Positions 9,287 through 19,582 of a stretch of 64,000 bases of DNA are shown here, piece by piece. The translations under genes and the position numbers were made by a program. Positions within the stretch are counted from its first letter, which is position 1. Every line of letters begins with the position of its first letter. Below the pieces are notes generated by a model. The model had not been told where the DNA came from and did no database searches. It was given only the letters and a program-made list of their open reading frames with translations. Where the stretch lies: positions 1 to 64,000 of the forward strand of contig CADCNQ010000014.1 in NCBI GenBank assembly GCA_902802815.1, given 5' to 3'. The stretch comes from an uncultured Bacteroidales bacterium (GTDB lineage: Bacteria > Bacteroidota > Bacteroidia > Bacteroidales > Bacteroidaceae).

Positions 9287-12200
9287 TTATTTTGTGTTAA
9301 CGCCAAAGAACATGGCATATAGTACAGGAACAAAGATAAGAGTGATGAAGGTGCCGAAGAGCAAACCGCCCATGATGGTGGCTGCCATGCTGCCAAACAT
9401 CGCATCGGTGAGAAGAGGTATCATACCCAGAATAGTGGTAAGCGAAGCCATCATCACAGGACGCAGACGCGACTGCGACGATAGGATGAGAGCCTCCAGG
9501 GGAGCCTTGCCCTCGGAAAGCTGGAGGTCTATCTCGTCCATCAGGACAATACCGTTTTTCACCACCATGCCTATCAAACCCAAAGCACCGACAATGGCAC
9601 AGAAGGTGAACGTCATACGGGTGACAAGCATCGTTGCCACCACACCGACAAAGACGAGAGGTATCGTCAGGAAGATAATCGTGGGTTTCCTGGCATCACC
9701 GAAGAGCATGATGAGAATAGCTATCATGAGTATGATGGCAAGGGGGAAGTTGGCGAAGAGATACTTCATAGAGCGGTCGCTGGCCTGCTTCTCACCCATC
9801 CACTCGCAACGGTAACCGGGAGGAAGCGTCAGTTTGTCTATCTTTCTGGCAATGGCCTTGCGTGCCGCCTCCGTCTCCAAACCCTCCACAGGAGAGCACT
9901 GCACACGCTGCTGGCGTATGCCGTTGTAGCGCGGGATGAGGGGGTCTTCCCAACATATATCAACAGAGCGCGTCACCTGACGCAAGGGAGTGGTGCCCAT
10001 AAGACCGGAAAGAAGTTTCGACTTGTCCATCCTGCCGGAACGGATACTAAGAAGATTCTCCTCCGTGAGCAGTCCCATCAGCGACGGCATGACGGAGAAC
10101 ACCTGCAGATTCTGCAGATTGTCGATACTGTTACCCTGCTCGTCCGTCAATTTGACGTATATATTGTTAGGATATATTCCATCATAGAAATCACCCACAG
10201 GGATGCCACCGCCCGCTGTCATGAGTGAGAGGGAGAGGTCGTTGCGCGAGAGACCTATGGCACGGGCGGCCTCCTGGTCGTAGTCAACGGAAATGAGAGG
10301 CACCTTGGGTTCCCAGTTGGTGGTGATGAGACGCACCTTACCACTCTCCTCCATGAGAATACGGGCAGAATCTGCCAAAGCGTGAAGCACCGCAGGATCG
10401 GGACCTGAGAACTGTACCTCGATGGGATACTTCTTGAACATCAGGTTGTAGAGCTTTATCTTGGCATAGGCCTGAGGAAACTCGCGGTTGAGATAATCCT
10501 GTATCTCCTCGACATTCTTAACCAGAGCATCGGGGCTCTCGAAATCGATGATAAGTTCACCGTAAGCCAAAGAGGGCGTAGCTATGGTGCGCACCAAATT
10601 GTAACGGCCTGGAGTGCCACCTATGCTGGCCGTGATATGCTTCACGGGATAGTGCTCGCGAAGATATGTCTGCATCCTCTCCAAATCCTTCTCCACCTGA
10701 GTGGAATTTGCACCCTCGGGGAGTTTATACTCCAGGTAGCACTGGTCGTAAACCATATCCGGGAAGAAGCCCTGACGCATGAAAGGATACCCCACAGCGG
10801 CAAGAATCACCAGGACGACCATAACGGTGGTCATCGTCTTGCGATGCTTAAGGCAGAACTCCATGGCACGGCGCTGCAGCTTGTAAACCTTGCCGCCATA
10901 AGGATCTGTCACTGGCTCCGAACCCTTTGAAGGACTCCTGAACATGTGGTCGGCCATCAAAGGCACGTGCACGAGAGCCAACACCCAGCTCAGCAGAAGG
11001 GACACGGCAAGAATGATGAAGAGGTCGCGCACGTAGATACCGGCCGTGTCGGGAGAGAGGAAGATGGGGAAGAACGACAGAATGGCTATAATCGTGGCAC
11101 CAAGCAGAGGCATGGCAGTGCGGTGACCTATATCGGTGAGCGCCTCCGCGCGGGGCTTGCGGCCCTGAAGGTCGACCAGAATGCCGTCGATGATGACAAT
11201 GGCATTGTCGACAAGCATACCCATAGCCAGAATGAATGCAGCAAGAGAAACACGCTGCATCGTACCGTCAAGAGGACCCAGAAGCAGGAAACTGCCAATA
11301 ACGATGACACACAGCGAGGTGCCGATAATGATACCGCTCTTGATACCCATGAAGAACATGAGGATAACAACGACTATCACGACACTCTCGATAAGATTGA
11401 TAACGAAAGTGCCAAGAGACTCTTTCACGCGGTCGGGCTGATAGAAGACCTTGTGTACCTCGACACCAGTGGGGAAACGCGTCTTACGCAACTCCTCCAG
11501 ACGGTGTTCCACCTCGACACCGACCTTGGTGATATCAGCCTTTGAGGATGCTGACACCAGAATACCGAGGGCACGGTTGCCGTCGTATGTCATGGCATTG
11601 CGCACAGGCTTCTCTATGCTCTTCTCCACCTCGGCAATATCCGAAATGCGGAGCTGGTCCTTCTCATGGCCCTGAATAAGCATACGACGGATGTCTGCCA
11701 CCTTCTGGAACTTATCCGTAACGGTGACGCGGACACGCTGGTCGCCGTTGTCATAATATCCTGCATAGGATGTCTTGTTCTGCCCGCTGAGCGTGGAAAG
11801 GACCTCAGCAGGCATCACACCCAGTGCAGAGAGTTTGTCCTGAAGCAGACGTATCTCAATGCAGTCATGCTGGGCACCGTAAACCTCCACCCTCTCAACA
11901 GCTTCGATACTGTAAAGCTCATTCTTCAGCAGGTCGCTGTATTTGATGAGTTCACGTTCGGAAAGACCATCCGCAGTGAGGGCATAGAACATACCATAGA
12001 CGGCAGAGAAATCTTCCTTGGTGACGGATACACCCGCTCCGGAAGGAAGTTTTGCCTGAGCGTCGTACACCTTCCTGCGCAGGCGGTCCCAGCACTGCTC
12101 CACCTCTTCATTGGCAATGGTAGAGCGCAGCTCCACCTGAATGATGCTCAAATCATTGAAACTGCTCGACTCAATGTTGTCGATATCGCCCATGGTGCGG

Positions 12201-12415
12201 ATTTCCTTTTCCAGGACATCCGTAACCTCCATCTCCACCTGATGAGCCGAAGCTCCGGGATATGTGGTGACAATCATGGCTACCTTCACCTTCACCTCGG
12301 GATCTTCAAGCTTGGGCATCTCGTAGATGGAGAGCATACCGCCCACCACGAGAACCGTCACCAGAAAGTAAACGAGGAGTCTGTTGGAGAAGGCCCACTT
12401 ACCGAGATTCATCAT
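9287..12415 (-). CDS. RND-family efflux pump, inner membrane permease (AcrB-like)
   Basis: At 1,042 residues the protein is the usual length for an RND permease. It has an N-terminal membrane segment, a large periplasmic porter loop, a membrane block near residues 335-490, a second periplasmic loop, and a closing membrane block near 865-1030. Helix 4 contains G-M-L-V-D-N-A-I-V, the proton-relay region. Only the first aspartate of the AcrB D-D pair is present there, as in several multidrug-type and related RND subfamilies. It exchanges protons for substrate export. The ATG overlaps the adaptor stop by four bases, and the TolC-like gene follows three bases after the stop. No regulator gene is adjacent. 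Substrate class is unknown. Confidence 0.95.
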   Translation of the reverse strand: MMNLGKWAFSNRLLVYFLVTVLVVGGMLSIYEMPKLEDPEVKVKVAMIVTTYPGASAHQVEMEVTDVLEKEIRTMGDIDNIESSSFNDLSIIQVELRSTIANEEVEQCWDRLRRKVYDAQAKLPSGAGVSVTKEDFSAVYGMFYALTADGLSERELIKYSDLLKNELYSIEAVERVEVYGAQHDCIEIRLLQDKLSALGVMPAEVLSTLSGQNKTSYAGYYDNGDQRVRVTVTDKFQKVADIRRMLIQGHEKDQLRISDIAEVEKSIEKPVRNAMTYDGNRALGILVSASSKADITKVGVEVEHRLEELRKTRFPTGVEVHKVFYQPDRVKESLGTFVINLIESVVIVVVILMFFMGIKSGIIIGTSLCVIVIGSFLLLGPLDGTMQRVSLAAFILAMGMLVDNAIVIIDGILVDLQGRKPRAEALTDIGHRTAMPLLGATIIAILSFFPIFLSPDTAGIYVRDLFIILAVSLLLSWVLALVHVPLMADHMFRSPSKGSEPVTDPYGGKVYKLQRRAMEFCLKHRKTMTTVMVVLVILAAVGYPFMRQGFFPDMVYDQCYLEYKLPEGANSTQVEKDLERMQTYLREHYPVKHITASIGGTPGRYNLVRTIATPSLAYGELIIDFESPDALVKNVEEIQDYLNREFPQAYAKIKLYNLMFKKYPIEVQFSGPDPAVLHALADSARILMEESGKVRLITTNWEPKVPLISVDYDQEAARAIGLSRNDLSLSLMTAGGGIPVGDFYDGIYPNNIYVKLTDEQGNSIDNLQNLQVFSVMPSLMGLLTEENLLSIRSGRMDKSKLLSGLMGTTPLRQVTRSVDICWEDPLIPRYNGIRQQRVQCSPVEGLETEAARKAIARKIDKLTLPPGYRCEWMGEKQASDRSMKYLFANFPLAIILMIAILIMLFGDARKPTIIFLTIPLVFVGVVATMLVTRMTFTFCAIVGALGLIGMVVKNGIVLMDEIDLQLSEGKAPLEALILSSQSRLRPVMMASLTTILGMIPLLTDAMFGSMAATIMGGLLFGTFITLIFVPVLYAMFFGVNTK

Positions 12416-13473
12416 AGCAGGCCTCCTACATTCGTTTTACTGACGGAAGGTAAAGGAGTCACCTTGTCGCCGGACTTGATATGGTTTACACCCGTACTTA
12501 CCACCAGATTACCGGGAAGAAGAGCCCCCGACACCACTGCCGTGCCGTCGGTGTGCAGACGCAGCACCTTGACATCGCAGCGACGTACCGTCTGGTTTTT
12601 ATCCTCGTAGATATACACAAAACAATCATCCTTGTCCTCCACCAAGGCTGTCGCAGGTACACGCGCCTCCGACTCCTCGGAAGCGTCAGCAGCAACGATA
12701 CTCACCCATGCCGACATGCCCGGAGCCACACCCCTGGCATCACCCTCAATACTCAGGCGCATGGTGTACAATTGGTTGGCGTTGGCCTTAGGCATCACAT
12801 TCAGCATCTTGAGAGGAACTGTCTGCCCGGGAAGCACATCGAACTGTGCGCTGTAGCTCAAGAAGGTGGAACGGCGCAGATAGCTGGTGGCCGGAAGGTT
12901 TATCTCTATCTCCGGCTTGGACTGCGACACCAGCATCAGAACCGGCATACCAGCGGTGACATTCTCACCCTCATTGAAGAAACGTCTCTGAACGGCACCT
13001 GTGAAGGGAGCGTATATCTTGCAATAAGCCACCAAGTCACGATGATTCTTTAACTTCGACTCTATCTGCCGGAGTCCGAAACGCGCCTTATCGTAGTCGC
13101 TGGCTGTTGCCGCGCCGTCTTTATAGAGCGACATGACACGCTCTGCTTCTGCCTTTATACCGGCATACTCCGCCTCTGTGGCAGAAAGTTGCACAATATA
13201 ATCCTTGGCATCAATCTCAGCAACCAGCTGGCCTGCCTGTACATGAGAACCCTCATCGACATATATGCGGGAAATAGTGCCTGACGTCTTGAAACTCAAA
13301 TGAGCATCCTTACTGCTCACCACACGGCCCGGGAACTGTAGCGTAGCATCGGCATTGGCAACTTGCACAGTGTCGAGACGTACCGTTGCAACAGAATCAT
13401 CCGCTGCCTTTTTATCCCCGCAGGAAATCATAAACAGAACCGACAAAAGCGCTGTAAATGCAATTCTATTCAT
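12412..13473 (-). CDS. RND efflux periplasmic adaptor lipoprotein (HlyD/MFP family)
   Basis: This membrane-fusion protein of 353 residues links the pump to the outer-membrane channel. The start at 13473 gives a lipoprotein signal ending M-I-S-C; a longer reading frame to 13572 would run through the promoter and the rplQ terminator. A lipoyl-type half motif (V-D-E-G-S-H-V-Q-A-G-Q-L-V) lies near residue 75. A short helical hairpin follows, then the second lipoyl half (A-P-F-T-G-A-V) with F-N-E-G-E-N-V, and a beta-barrel domain. It is the first gene of the adaptor-pump-channel operon and overlaps the pump by ATGA. Confidence 0.93.
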   Translation of the reverse strand: MNRIAFTALLSVLFMISCGDKKAADDSVATVRLDTVQVANADATLQFPGRVVSSKDAHLSFKTSGTISRIYVDEGSHVQAGQLVAEIDAKDYIVQLSATEAEYAGIKAEAERVMSLYKDGAATASDYDKARFGLRQIESKLKNHRDLVAYCKIYAPFTGAVQRRFFNEGENVTAGMPVLMLVSQSKPEIEINLPATSYLRRSTFLSYSAQFDVLPGQTVPLKMLNVMPKANANQLYTMRLSIEGDARGVAPGMSAWVSIVAADASEESEARVPATALVEDKDDCFVYIYEDKNQTVRRCDVKVLRLHTDGTAVVSGALLPGNLVVSTGVNHIKSGDKVTPLPSVSKTNVGGLL

Positions 13474-13506
13474 TTTCGGATAATTTATACTAACTTTATA
13501 CGGGCG

Positions 13507-13540
13507 CAAAGGTAATAAAAAAATATGAAATAAGTCCAAA
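13507..13540 (-). promoter_or_regulatory. Promoter of the RND efflux operon
   Basis: On the minus strand TACCTTTG (13507-13514) fits the -7 consensus TAnnTTTG, 33 bases before the adaptor ATG. A TTTG at 13537-13540 lies 22 bases upstream, slightly longer than the usual 19-base spacing. It overlaps the U-tract of the rplQ terminator. Confidence 0.6.
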
Positions 13541-13570
13541 AAAAAGCCCCTCATCTGTAAGATGAAGGGC
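13538..13570 (-). terminator. Intrinsic terminator ending the ribosomal protein operon
   Basis: On the minus strand an 11-bp stem (GCCCTTCATCT with AGATGAGGGGC, one G-U pair) and a three-base loop are followed by eight T residues. It lies 25 bases after the rplQ stop and should end transcription that began before rpsL. Confidence 0.9.
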
Positions 13571-13595
13571 ATTTTTAAAGTATCGTGACAATAAG

Positions 13596-14114
13596 TTACT
13601 CAGCAGCTTTCTCTGTAGCCTCTGCAGCAGGAGCTTCTTCTGCCTGCTCAGCAACAGGAGCCTCGGCAACGGGAGTCTCAGCGGCGGGAGCCTCTGCAGA
13701 CTTCTTACCGGAACGGCGTGTGCGCTTTGCCTTCTTGGCAACCTTAGCCATATTCTCATCAAAGTCAACCAACTCGATGAAGCACATGGGAGCGTTGTCG
13801 CTGGCACGGAAACCGGTCTTGATGATACGTGTGTAGCCACCCTGACGGTCGCCTACCTTAGCGCTGACAGTAGAGAACAACTCTGTGATAGCAGCCTTGT
13901 CCTGCAACTTACTGAACACCACGCGACGGGCGTTGGTGGTATCCTCCTTGGAGCGGGTAATCATAGGCTCCACATACTTCTTGAGCGCTTTGGCCTTGGC
14001 CAGAGTCGTAGTGATTCTTTTGTGCATGATCAAGCTCACTGCCATATTGCTCAGCATGGCAGCCCTGTGGGATGCAGTACGACTCAAATGGTTAAATTTC
14101 TTATTGTGTCTCAT
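13596..14114 (-). CDS. rplQ: 50S ribosomal protein L17 with Ala/Glu-rich tail
   Basis: L17 lies near the exit tunnel of the large subunit. Residues 1-120 match the conserved core ([12 protein letters not shown], then N-M-A-V-S-L-I). The last 40 or so residues form an Ala/Glu/Pro-rich tail with repeats of A-P-V-A-E. E. coli L17 stops at about 127 residues, so this low-complexity tail is an extension. It is the final gene of the long operon, eight bases after rpoA, and is followed by a clear terminator. Confidence 0.97.
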   Translation of the reverse strand: MRHNKKFNHLSRTASHRAAMLSNMAVSLIMHKRITTTLAKAKALKKYVEPMITRSKEDTTNARRVVFSKLQDKAAITELFSTVSAKVGDRQGGYTRIIKTGFRASDNAPMCFIELVDFDENMAKVAKKAKRTRRSGKKSAEAPAAETPVAEAPVAEQAEEAPAAEATEKAAE

Positions 14115-14122
14115 AGGACTTT

Positions 14123-15115
14123 TTAATCTTTATCAAGTTTATATTTTTTGATATCAGTTCCAAACGAAAGATTCATACTCTCGAGCAAATCATCAAGCTC
14201 CGTGAGCGATTTCTTACCAAAGTTGCGGAACTTCAGGAGGTCAGTCTTGTTGTACTGCACCAAATCGCCAAGTGTCTCCACATTGGCAGCCTTGAGGCAA
14301 TTCAGAGCACGAACAGAAAGATCGAGGTCAACAAGACGAGTCTTCAGCTTCTGACGCATATGCAGCATCTCCTCGTCAAACTCATCTCCTGTGTCACCAT
14401 CCATATTGTCAAGCGTAATCTTATCGTCAGAGAACAGCATGAAATGATGGATGAGGATACGGGCAGCCTCCTTCAAAGCATCTTTGGGGTGAATGGAACC
14501 GTCGGTGGTGATTTCGATAATCAACTTCTCGTAGTCCGTCTTCTGCTCCACACGGAAGTTTTCAACAGCATACTTGACGTTGCGAATAGGAGTGTAGATA
14601 GAATCGATGGGAATTACGTTCACGTCAGTGCAGAACACACGGTTCTCCTCTGCGGGGACATAACCACGACCCTTATTGACACTGATGGTGATTGTCATTG
14701 AGGCACGGCTCTCCAGATGGCAGATAACCAACTCAGGATTGAGCACCTCAAAGCTCGTCAGAACCTTGTTCAAATCACCAGCCTTGAATTCTGTCACGCC
14801 CTCAATTTTGAGCGTCACCTTCTCTGTATCGTAATCATCCACCAACCGCTTGAAGCGTACCTGCTTCAAGTTGAGAATAATGTTGGTGACATCCTCCTTC
14901 ACACCCTGAATAGAGGCAAACTCATGCTCAACACCTTCAATAGAGATGGTGTTAATTGCGTAGCCGTCTAAGGACGAGAGAAGAATGCGGCGAAGAGCAT
15001 TACCAATGGTAGTACCGAAGCCACCTTCCAGAGGACGAAATTCGAACTTGCCGACATAATCGTCCGCCTCCAACATTATTACCTTATCGGGTTTTTGAAA
15101 TGCTAATATCGCCAT
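14123..15115 (-). CDS. rpoA: RNA polymerase alpha subunit
   Basis: The protein of 330 residues has the usual two-domain layout. The N-terminal dimerisation and assembly domain (about residues 1-230) includes [16 protein letters not shown], and an acidic linker near 240-250 follows. The C-terminal domain, with [12 protein letters not shown] and R-N-F-G-K-K-S-L, binds DNA and activators. It nucleates assembly of beta and beta-prime, which are encoded at 42-50 kb in this window. It sits between rpsD and rplQ, nine and eight bases from each. Confidence 0.98.
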   Translation of the reverse strand: MAILAFQKPDKVIMLEADDYVGKFEFRPLEGGFGTTIGNALRRILLSSLDGYAINTISIEGVEHEFASIQGVKEDVTNIILNLKQVRFKRLVDDYDTEKVTLKIEGVTEFKAGDLNKVLTSFEVLNPELVICHLESRASMTITISVNKGRGYVPAEENRVFCTDVNVIPIDSIYTPIRNVKYAVENFRVEQKTDYEKLIIEITTDGSIHPKDALKEAARILIHHFMLFSDDKITLDNMDGDTGDEFDEEMLHMRQKLKTRLVDLDLSVRALNCLKAANVETLGDLVQYNKTDLLKFRNFGKKSLTELDDLLESMNLSFGTDIKKYKLDKD

Positions 15116-15124
15116 TATTAATTT

Positions 15125-15730
15125 TTATTTAGAGTACAACTCAACAATCAACTGCTCCTTGATATTCTCGGGAATGTCTGCACGGTCGGGACGGTGCAAC
15201 AGCTTACCAGCCTTCTTGCTCTCATCCCACTCCAACCAAGGATACTTAGCGTGATTGAAACCAGCCAAAGCGGCTGCAATCACCTCCAGAGACTTGGCAC
15301 GCTCGCGCACACCGACAATCTGACCGGGCTTCACTGCGTAAGAAGCAATACCAACCACCTTACCGTCAACAGTAATGTGCTTGTGGTTCACCAACTGACG
15401 AGCTGCAGCACGGGTGGGAGCAATACCCAGACGATACACGATGTTATCAAGACGGCACTCGAGGTTCTGCAACAGAATCTCACCGGTAATGCCACTGGTA
15501 CGGGCAGCCTTCTCAAACATGTTACGGAACTGCTTCTCCAGAACACCGTAAGTGTACTTTGCCTTCTGCTTCTCTGCGAGCATGATACCATACTCAGAGG
15601 TTTTGCGACGACGGTTGTTACCATGCTGGCCAGGAGGGAAATTACGCTTTGCCAGCACTTTGTCATCACCAAAGATTGCCTCGCCGAAACGACGGGAAAT
15701 TCTTGACTTAGGTCCAATATATCTTGCCAT
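15125..15730 (-). CDS. rpsD: 30S ribosomal protein S4
   Basis: S4 is a primary 16S rRNA-binding protein that starts assembly of the 30S body. This 201-residue copy begins M-A-R-Y-I-G-P-K-S and has the S4 RNA-binding domain near residues 93-155 ([10 protein letters not shown]). It lacks the zinc-binding cysteine cluster found in the N-terminal region of some S4 forms. In many bacteria S4 represses its own operon; no leader structure that would show this was identified here. It is 26 bases after rpsK. Confidence 0.97.
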   Translation of the reverse strand: MARYIGPKSRISRRFGEAIFGDDKVLAKRNFPPGQHGNNRRRKTSEYGIMLAEKQKAKYTYGVLEKQFRNMFEKAARTSGITGEILLQNLECRLDNIVYRLGIAPTRAAARQLVNHKHITVDGKVVGIASYAVKPGQIVGVRERAKSLEVIAAALAGFNHAKYPWLEWDESKKAGKLLHRPDRADIPENIKEQLIVELYSK

Positions 15731-15756
15731 AATTCTACTTATTTTAACGGGTTAGG

Positions 15757-16146
15757 TTAGACTCTTCTTCTCTTCGGAGGACGGCAACCATTGTGAGGAA
15801 GCGGAGTAACGTCGATAATCTCTACCACCTCAATGCCGGCACCATGACAAGTGCGGATAGCACTCTCACGGCCATTGCCGGGACCCTTGACATAAGCCTT
15901 CACCTTGCGCAGACCCAAGTCATAAGCGGTCTTTGCACAATCCTGTGCTGCCATCTGGGCGGCGTAAGGAGTGTTCTTCTTACTGCCACGGAAGCCCATC
16001 TTGCCGGCGGAAGACCAAGAAATCACCTGACCCTCACTGTTGGCCAAAGACACGATGATATTGTTAAAGGAACTGTGAACATGCAGCTGACCCATTGCGT
16101 CAACCTTCACTGTTCTTTTCTTTGTTGCAACTGCTTTCTTTGCCAT
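15757..16146 (-). CDS. rpsK: 30S ribosomal protein S11
   Basis: S11 forms part of the 30S platform near the mRNA exit. The protein has 129 residues. A Lys-rich start is followed by the core [13 protein letters not shown] and the highly conserved [11 protein letters not shown]. The C-terminus, [12 protein letters not shown], is typical. It lies between rpsM and rpsD with gaps of 31 and 26 bases, the standard alpha-operon order. Confidence 0.97.
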   Translation of the reverse strand: MAKKAVATKKRTVKVDAMGQLHVHSSFNNIIVSLANSEGQVISWSSAGKMGFRGSKKNTPYAAQMAAQDCAKTAYDLGLRKVKAYVKGPGNGRESAIRTCHGAGIEVVEIIDVTPLPHNGCRPPKRRRV

Positions 16147-16177
16147 ATTGCTATTATTTCTATTTCGTTTGCGCTAA

Positions 16178-16558
16178 TTACTTCGTAGCCTTCTTCTTGT
16201 TGGCAACGGTCTTCTTCTTACCCTTACGTGTACGGGCGTTGTTCTTCGTGCTCTGACCACGAACGGGCAAGCCGTTACGATGACGGACACCACGGTAGCA
16301 ACCGATATCCATCAGACGCTTGATGTTCATTGCAATCTCACTGCGAAGATCACCCTCTACCTTGCACTCAGCAGCAATCACCTCACGGATCTTACCTGCT
16401 TCTTCATCAGTCCAGTCGCAAACCTTCTTGTCCTTGTCTACGCCTGCCTTTTCCAAAATCTTTGCTGAGCTACTGCGACCGATGCCATAGACATAGGTCA
16501 AAGCGATTTCCCCTCTCTTGTTCTGGGGTAAATCAACACCAACAATTCTTATTGCCAT
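16178..16558 (-). CDS. rpsM: 30S ribosomal protein S13
   Basis: S13 sits in the 30S head and contacts the P-site tRNA and the B1 bridges. This 126-residue protein shows [11 protein letters not shown], the helix-two-turns-helix [17 protein letters not shown] and a basic tail rich in lysine. It follows rpmJ after 30 bases. Confidence 0.97.
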   Translation of the reverse strand: MAIRIVGVDLPQNKRGEIALTYVYGIGRSSSAKILEKAGVDKDKKVCDWTDEEAGKIREVIAAECKVEGDLRSEIAMNIKRLMDIGCYRGVRHRNGLPVRGQSTKNNARTRKGKKKTVANKKKATK

Positions 16559-16588
16559 ATACTTGTATTATTCTGTTTGTTGCGGATG

Positions 16589-16705
16589 TTAACCCTGACG
16601 CATCTTGTACTTGGGGTTCTTCTTGTTAATCACATAAAGACGTCCTTTTCTGCGGACAATCTTGCACTCGGGGGTGCGTTTCTTTAATGAAGCTCGTGTT
16701 TTCAT
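16589..16705 (-). CDS. rpmJ: 50S ribosomal protein L36
   Basis: This 38-residue gene reads [11 protein letters not shown] at the start and ends N-P-K-Y-K-M-R-Q-G. Only one cysteine of the usual zinc ribbon is present (C14 in P-E-C-K). This is therefore the zinc-independent, C-minus type of L36. It lies 14 bases after infA and 30 before rpsM, the place L36 normally occupies. The start was read directly from the minus strand. Confidence 0.93.
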   Translation of the reverse strand: MKTRASLKKRTPECKIVRRKGRLYVINKKNPKYKMRQG

Positions 16706-16719
16706 ATTTCTAATCTTGC

Positions 16720-16938
16720 TTATTTGTATCTGAACACTATACGGCCTTTTGTGAGGTCATAGGGACTCATCTCCACTTTGACCTTGTCTCCAGGTAGGAT
16801 CTTAATGTAGTGCATACGCATCTTGCCCGAGATGTTGCATATGATTTTTGCGCCTATCTCTAACTCAACACGAAACATGGCATTGGAAAGTGATTCCAAA
16901 ATAACGCCATCCTGCTCTATAACTGCCTGTTTTGCCAT
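16720..16938 (-). CDS. infA: Translation initiation factor IF-1
   Basis: IF-1 binds the 30S A site during initiation. The 72-residue protein is one S1-like OB fold. It begins [13 protein letters not shown] and contains [12 protein letters not shown] and [10 protein letters not shown], which match the family closely. It lies nine bases after map, inside the spc-alpha junction. Confidence 0.97.
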   Translation of the reverse strand: MAKQAVIEQDGVILESLSNAMFRVELEIGAKIICNISGKMRMHYIKILPGDKVKVEMSPYDLTKGRIVFRYK

Positions 16939-16947
16939 TTAATTCTT

Positions 16948-17739
16948 TTAATATTGGTTCTCTATCTTTTCAATTTCTTCAAATGAGGAAAGAATCTCCG
17001 TCCTGCCCTGATGCACCGCAATCGTGTGCTCGTAGTGGGCTGCCATACCGCCATCGCGTGTGACAATCGTCCATTTGTCCGGCAACATCCATATTTGTGG
17101 ACTTCCGCTGACAATCATCGGCTCAATAGCTATACATAAGCCGTTTTTTATCATCTTGCCATCACCGCGCCTGCCGTAGTTGGGCACCTGAGGTTCCTCG
17201 TGCATATCACGGCCTATGCCGTGCCCCACGAACTCCCTGACCACTCCGTAGCCGTTGCTCTCCACATGCTGCTGCACAGCAAAGCCCACATCACCTATAC
17301 GTTTACCGACGCGGGCAGCCTCTATACCGAGGTACAGAGCCTCCTTGGTGACCTTGAGCAGGCGGTTGGTCTCCTCGCTGACCTCACCCACACGGAACGT
17401 GTAGCAAGAATCACCGTTGAAGCCGTCCAGGAGAGCGCCACAGTCCACAGAGACGATATCACCGTCTTTCAACGGTTCGTCTGAGGGAATCCCATGCACC
17501 ACCTGTCCGTTTACCGATGTACAGATGCTTGCAGGAAAAGGCTCACCACTCGGATTGGGGAATCCCAGAAATGTAGGTATCCCACCGTGGTCGCGGATAT
17601 ATTCCTCTGCCACCTTGTCAAGCTGTCGGGTTGTCACACCCGGAGTCACAATCTTTCCGACCTCTGTCAGAGTCTTTGCAACCAGCTGGTTGGCGGCTCG
17701 CATTAAGTCAATCTCGTCCTCAGTCTTTAGAAATATCAT
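16948..17739 (-). CDS. map: Type I methionine aminopeptidase
   Basis: The enzyme removes the initiator methionine from new proteins and uses two metal ions. All five metal ligands can be seen. They are the two aspartates of V-D-C-G-A-L-L-D-G-F-N-G-D-S, the histidine of F-V-G-H-G-I-G, the glutamate of I-E-P-M, and the glutamate of A-H-Y-E-H-T. At 263 residues it is a plain type Ia enzyme without an N-terminal extension. It is placed between secY (20 bases) and infA (9 bases), the usual position in the spc region. Confidence 0.96.
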   Translation of the reverse strand: MIFLKTEDEIDLMRAANQLVAKTLTEVGKIVTPGVTTRQLDKVAEEYIRDHGGIPTFLGFPNPSGEPFPASICTSVNGQVVHGIPSDEPLKDGDIVSVDCGALLDGFNGDSCYTFRVGEVSEETNRLLKVTKEALYLGIEAARVGKRIGDVGFAVQQHVESNGYGVVREFVGHGIGRDMHEEPQVPNYGRRGDGKMIKNGLCIAIEPMIVSGSPQIWMLPDKWTIVTRDGGMAAHYEHTIAVHQGRTEILSSFEEIEKIENQY

Positions 17740-17759
17740 AGAGATAGTTTCGAGACTCT

Positions 17760-19097
17760 TTAGGACATTCCGTTTCTTCCGTGGATTCTGCCACTGGAAA
17801 GAAGACCATCATAGTGACGCATCAAGAGATGACTCTCTATCTGCTGTAGCGTATCAAGCACAACACCCACGAGAATCAACAGACTCGTACCGCCAAAGAA
17901 CTGAGCGAACTCAGGTGTCACATTCAGCAGGCCTGCAAAAGCCGGCATACATGCGATGGCAGCCAAGAACAGCGAACCGGGAAGGGTGATGTGAGACATT
18001 ATCTGGTCTATAAACTCAGCTGTGTCACGACCTGGACGCACACCCGGAATGAATCCGTTGTTGCGCTTCATGTCTTCTGCCATCTGAGTGGGGTTGAGAG
18101 TGATTGCCGTGTAGAAATACGTGAAGGCAACAATCAGAAGAGCGAATACCACATTGTAGGCAACGCTCGTGTGATCACTCAACATAATGAGTATCGCACT
18201 GGGATTCTCACCTCCCGCTACCATATTCAGCAACGTGATGGGGATGAACATGATGGCCTGAGCAAAAATGATTGGCATCACGTTTGCAGCAAACACCTTC
18301 AGAGGAATGTACTGACGCACACCGCCAACCTGCTGGCCACCCATCATACGCTTTGCATACTGCACGGGAATCTTGCGGGTGCCCTGAACCAGAAGGATTG
18401 CGGCACAGATAACCACCAACAGAAGTATCAACTCTATGGCGAACATTATCATACCACCACCATTCAGATTGTTCAAACGGTTCACGAACTCCTGAGAGAA
18501 TGCCTGAGGCAGACGGGCAATAATACCGAGCATGATAATCAGTGAAACACCGTTACCGATGCCCTTGTCCGTAATACGCTCACCAAGCCAGAGAATAAAC
18601 ATCGAACCTGCAGCCAAGATAATAGTACTTGAAATAAGGAACAATGTCCAGTCAACCTGGAGGGCGCCCACAGCCAACCCTTTAAATGTATAAACCAAAT
18701 AACCTGGAGCCTGGAACAGCAGGATGAGAATGGTCAGATAGCGAGTGTACTGATTCATCTTGCGACGACCGCTCTCTCCCTCACGCTGCATCTTCTGGAA
18801 ATACGGTACCACGAATGCAAACAACTGTATCACGATGGACGCAGAAATGTAAGGCATGATACCCAACGCAAAGATTGATGCGTTGGAGAAGGCACCACCC
18901 GAGAACATGTTCAGCAGAGACATCAGACCTGTGCTCGTCTGCTCACGAAGTGCAGACAATGCCTCGGGATTTACACCAGGAAGCACTACGAATGAACCGA
19001 AACGGTACATTGCAGCAAAACCCAGCGTGATGAGGATTCGCATGCGCAAATCCTCAACGCTCCAAATATTCTTTAATGTTTCAAAGAACTTTTTCAT
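17760..19097 (-). CDS. secY: Preprotein translocase channel SecY
   Basis: SecY forms the protein-conducting channel of the inner membrane with SecE, encoded at 53 kb. The protein has 445 residues and ten predicted membrane helices. Markers include R-F-G-S-F-V-V-L-P-G-V in the first helix and plug region, G-I-G-N-G-V-S-L-I-I after the fourth helix, and the cytosolic loop A-K-R-M-M-G. It starts six bases after rplO. Confidence 0.97.
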   Translation of the reverse strand: MKKFFETLKNIWSVEDLRMRILITLGFAAMYRFGSFVVLPGVNPEALSALREQTSTGLMSLLNMFSGGAFSNASIFALGIMPYISASIVIQLFAFVVPYFQKMQREGESGRRKMNQYTRYLTILILLFQAPGYLVYTFKGLAVGALQVDWTLFLISSTIILAAGSMFILWLGERITDKGIGNGVSLIIMLGIIARLPQAFSQEFVNRLNNLNGGGMIMFAIELILLLVVICAAILLVQGTRKIPVQYAKRMMGGQQVGGVRQYIPLKVFAANVMPIIFAQAIMFIPITLLNMVAGGENPSAILIMLSDHTSVAYNVVFALLIVAFTYFYTAITLNPTQMAEDMKRNNGFIPGVRPGRDTAEFIDQIMSHITLPGSLFLAAIACMPAFAGLLNVTPEFAQFFGGTSLLILVGVVLDTLQQIESHLLMRHYDGLLSSGRIHGRNGMS

Positions 19098-19103
19098 TTG
19101 TCC

Positions 19104-19547
19104 TTAGAGTTTGGTAACTGTACCTCCTGCTGCAGTGATACCCTCCTCTGCACTCTTAGAGAATGCATTGGCAGATACCTCTACCTTGGCAGAAAGCTTG
19201 CCATTACCCAAAACCTTGACCATCTGGCCTTTCTTTGCAATACCAGCTTTCACGAACTCCTCGAGGCCAATCTTCACGATACCCTTGTCGGCCAAAACCT
19301 GAAGAGCAGCGAGATTTACAGCCTGATACTCCACATGGTTAACGTTCTTGAAACCGAACTTGGGAAGTCTGCGCTGCAAAGGCATCTGTCCACCTTCAAA
19401 GCCTACCTTGTTCTTGTAACCGGAACGAGCCTTGGCACCCTTGTGACCACGAGTAGAAGTGCCACCGAGACCACTGCCAGCACCGCGACCGAGGCGGCGG
19501 CGAGAGTGGGTGGAACCTGCTGCGGGTTTGAGATTATTTAATTTCAT
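19104..19547 (-). CDS. rplO: 50S ribosomal protein L15
   Basis: L15 is a late-assembling large-subunit protein. The 147-residue sequence has the Gly/Arg-rich N-terminal tail ([14 protein letters not shown]) that threads through 23S rRNA, then [14 protein letters not shown]. It lies between rpmD and secY, with a six-base gap to secY. Confidence 0.97.
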   Translation of the reverse strand: MKLNNLKPAAGSTHSRRRLGRGAGSGLGGTSTRGHKGAKARSGYKNKVGFEGGQMPLQRRLPKFGFKNVNHVEYQAVNLAALQVLADKGIVKIGLEEFVKAGIAKKGQMVKVLGNGKLSAKVEVSANAFSKSAEEGITAAGGTVTKL

Positions 19548-19582
19548 ATTGATTGTACGTTTTCGGATTATACTTCAATTGC

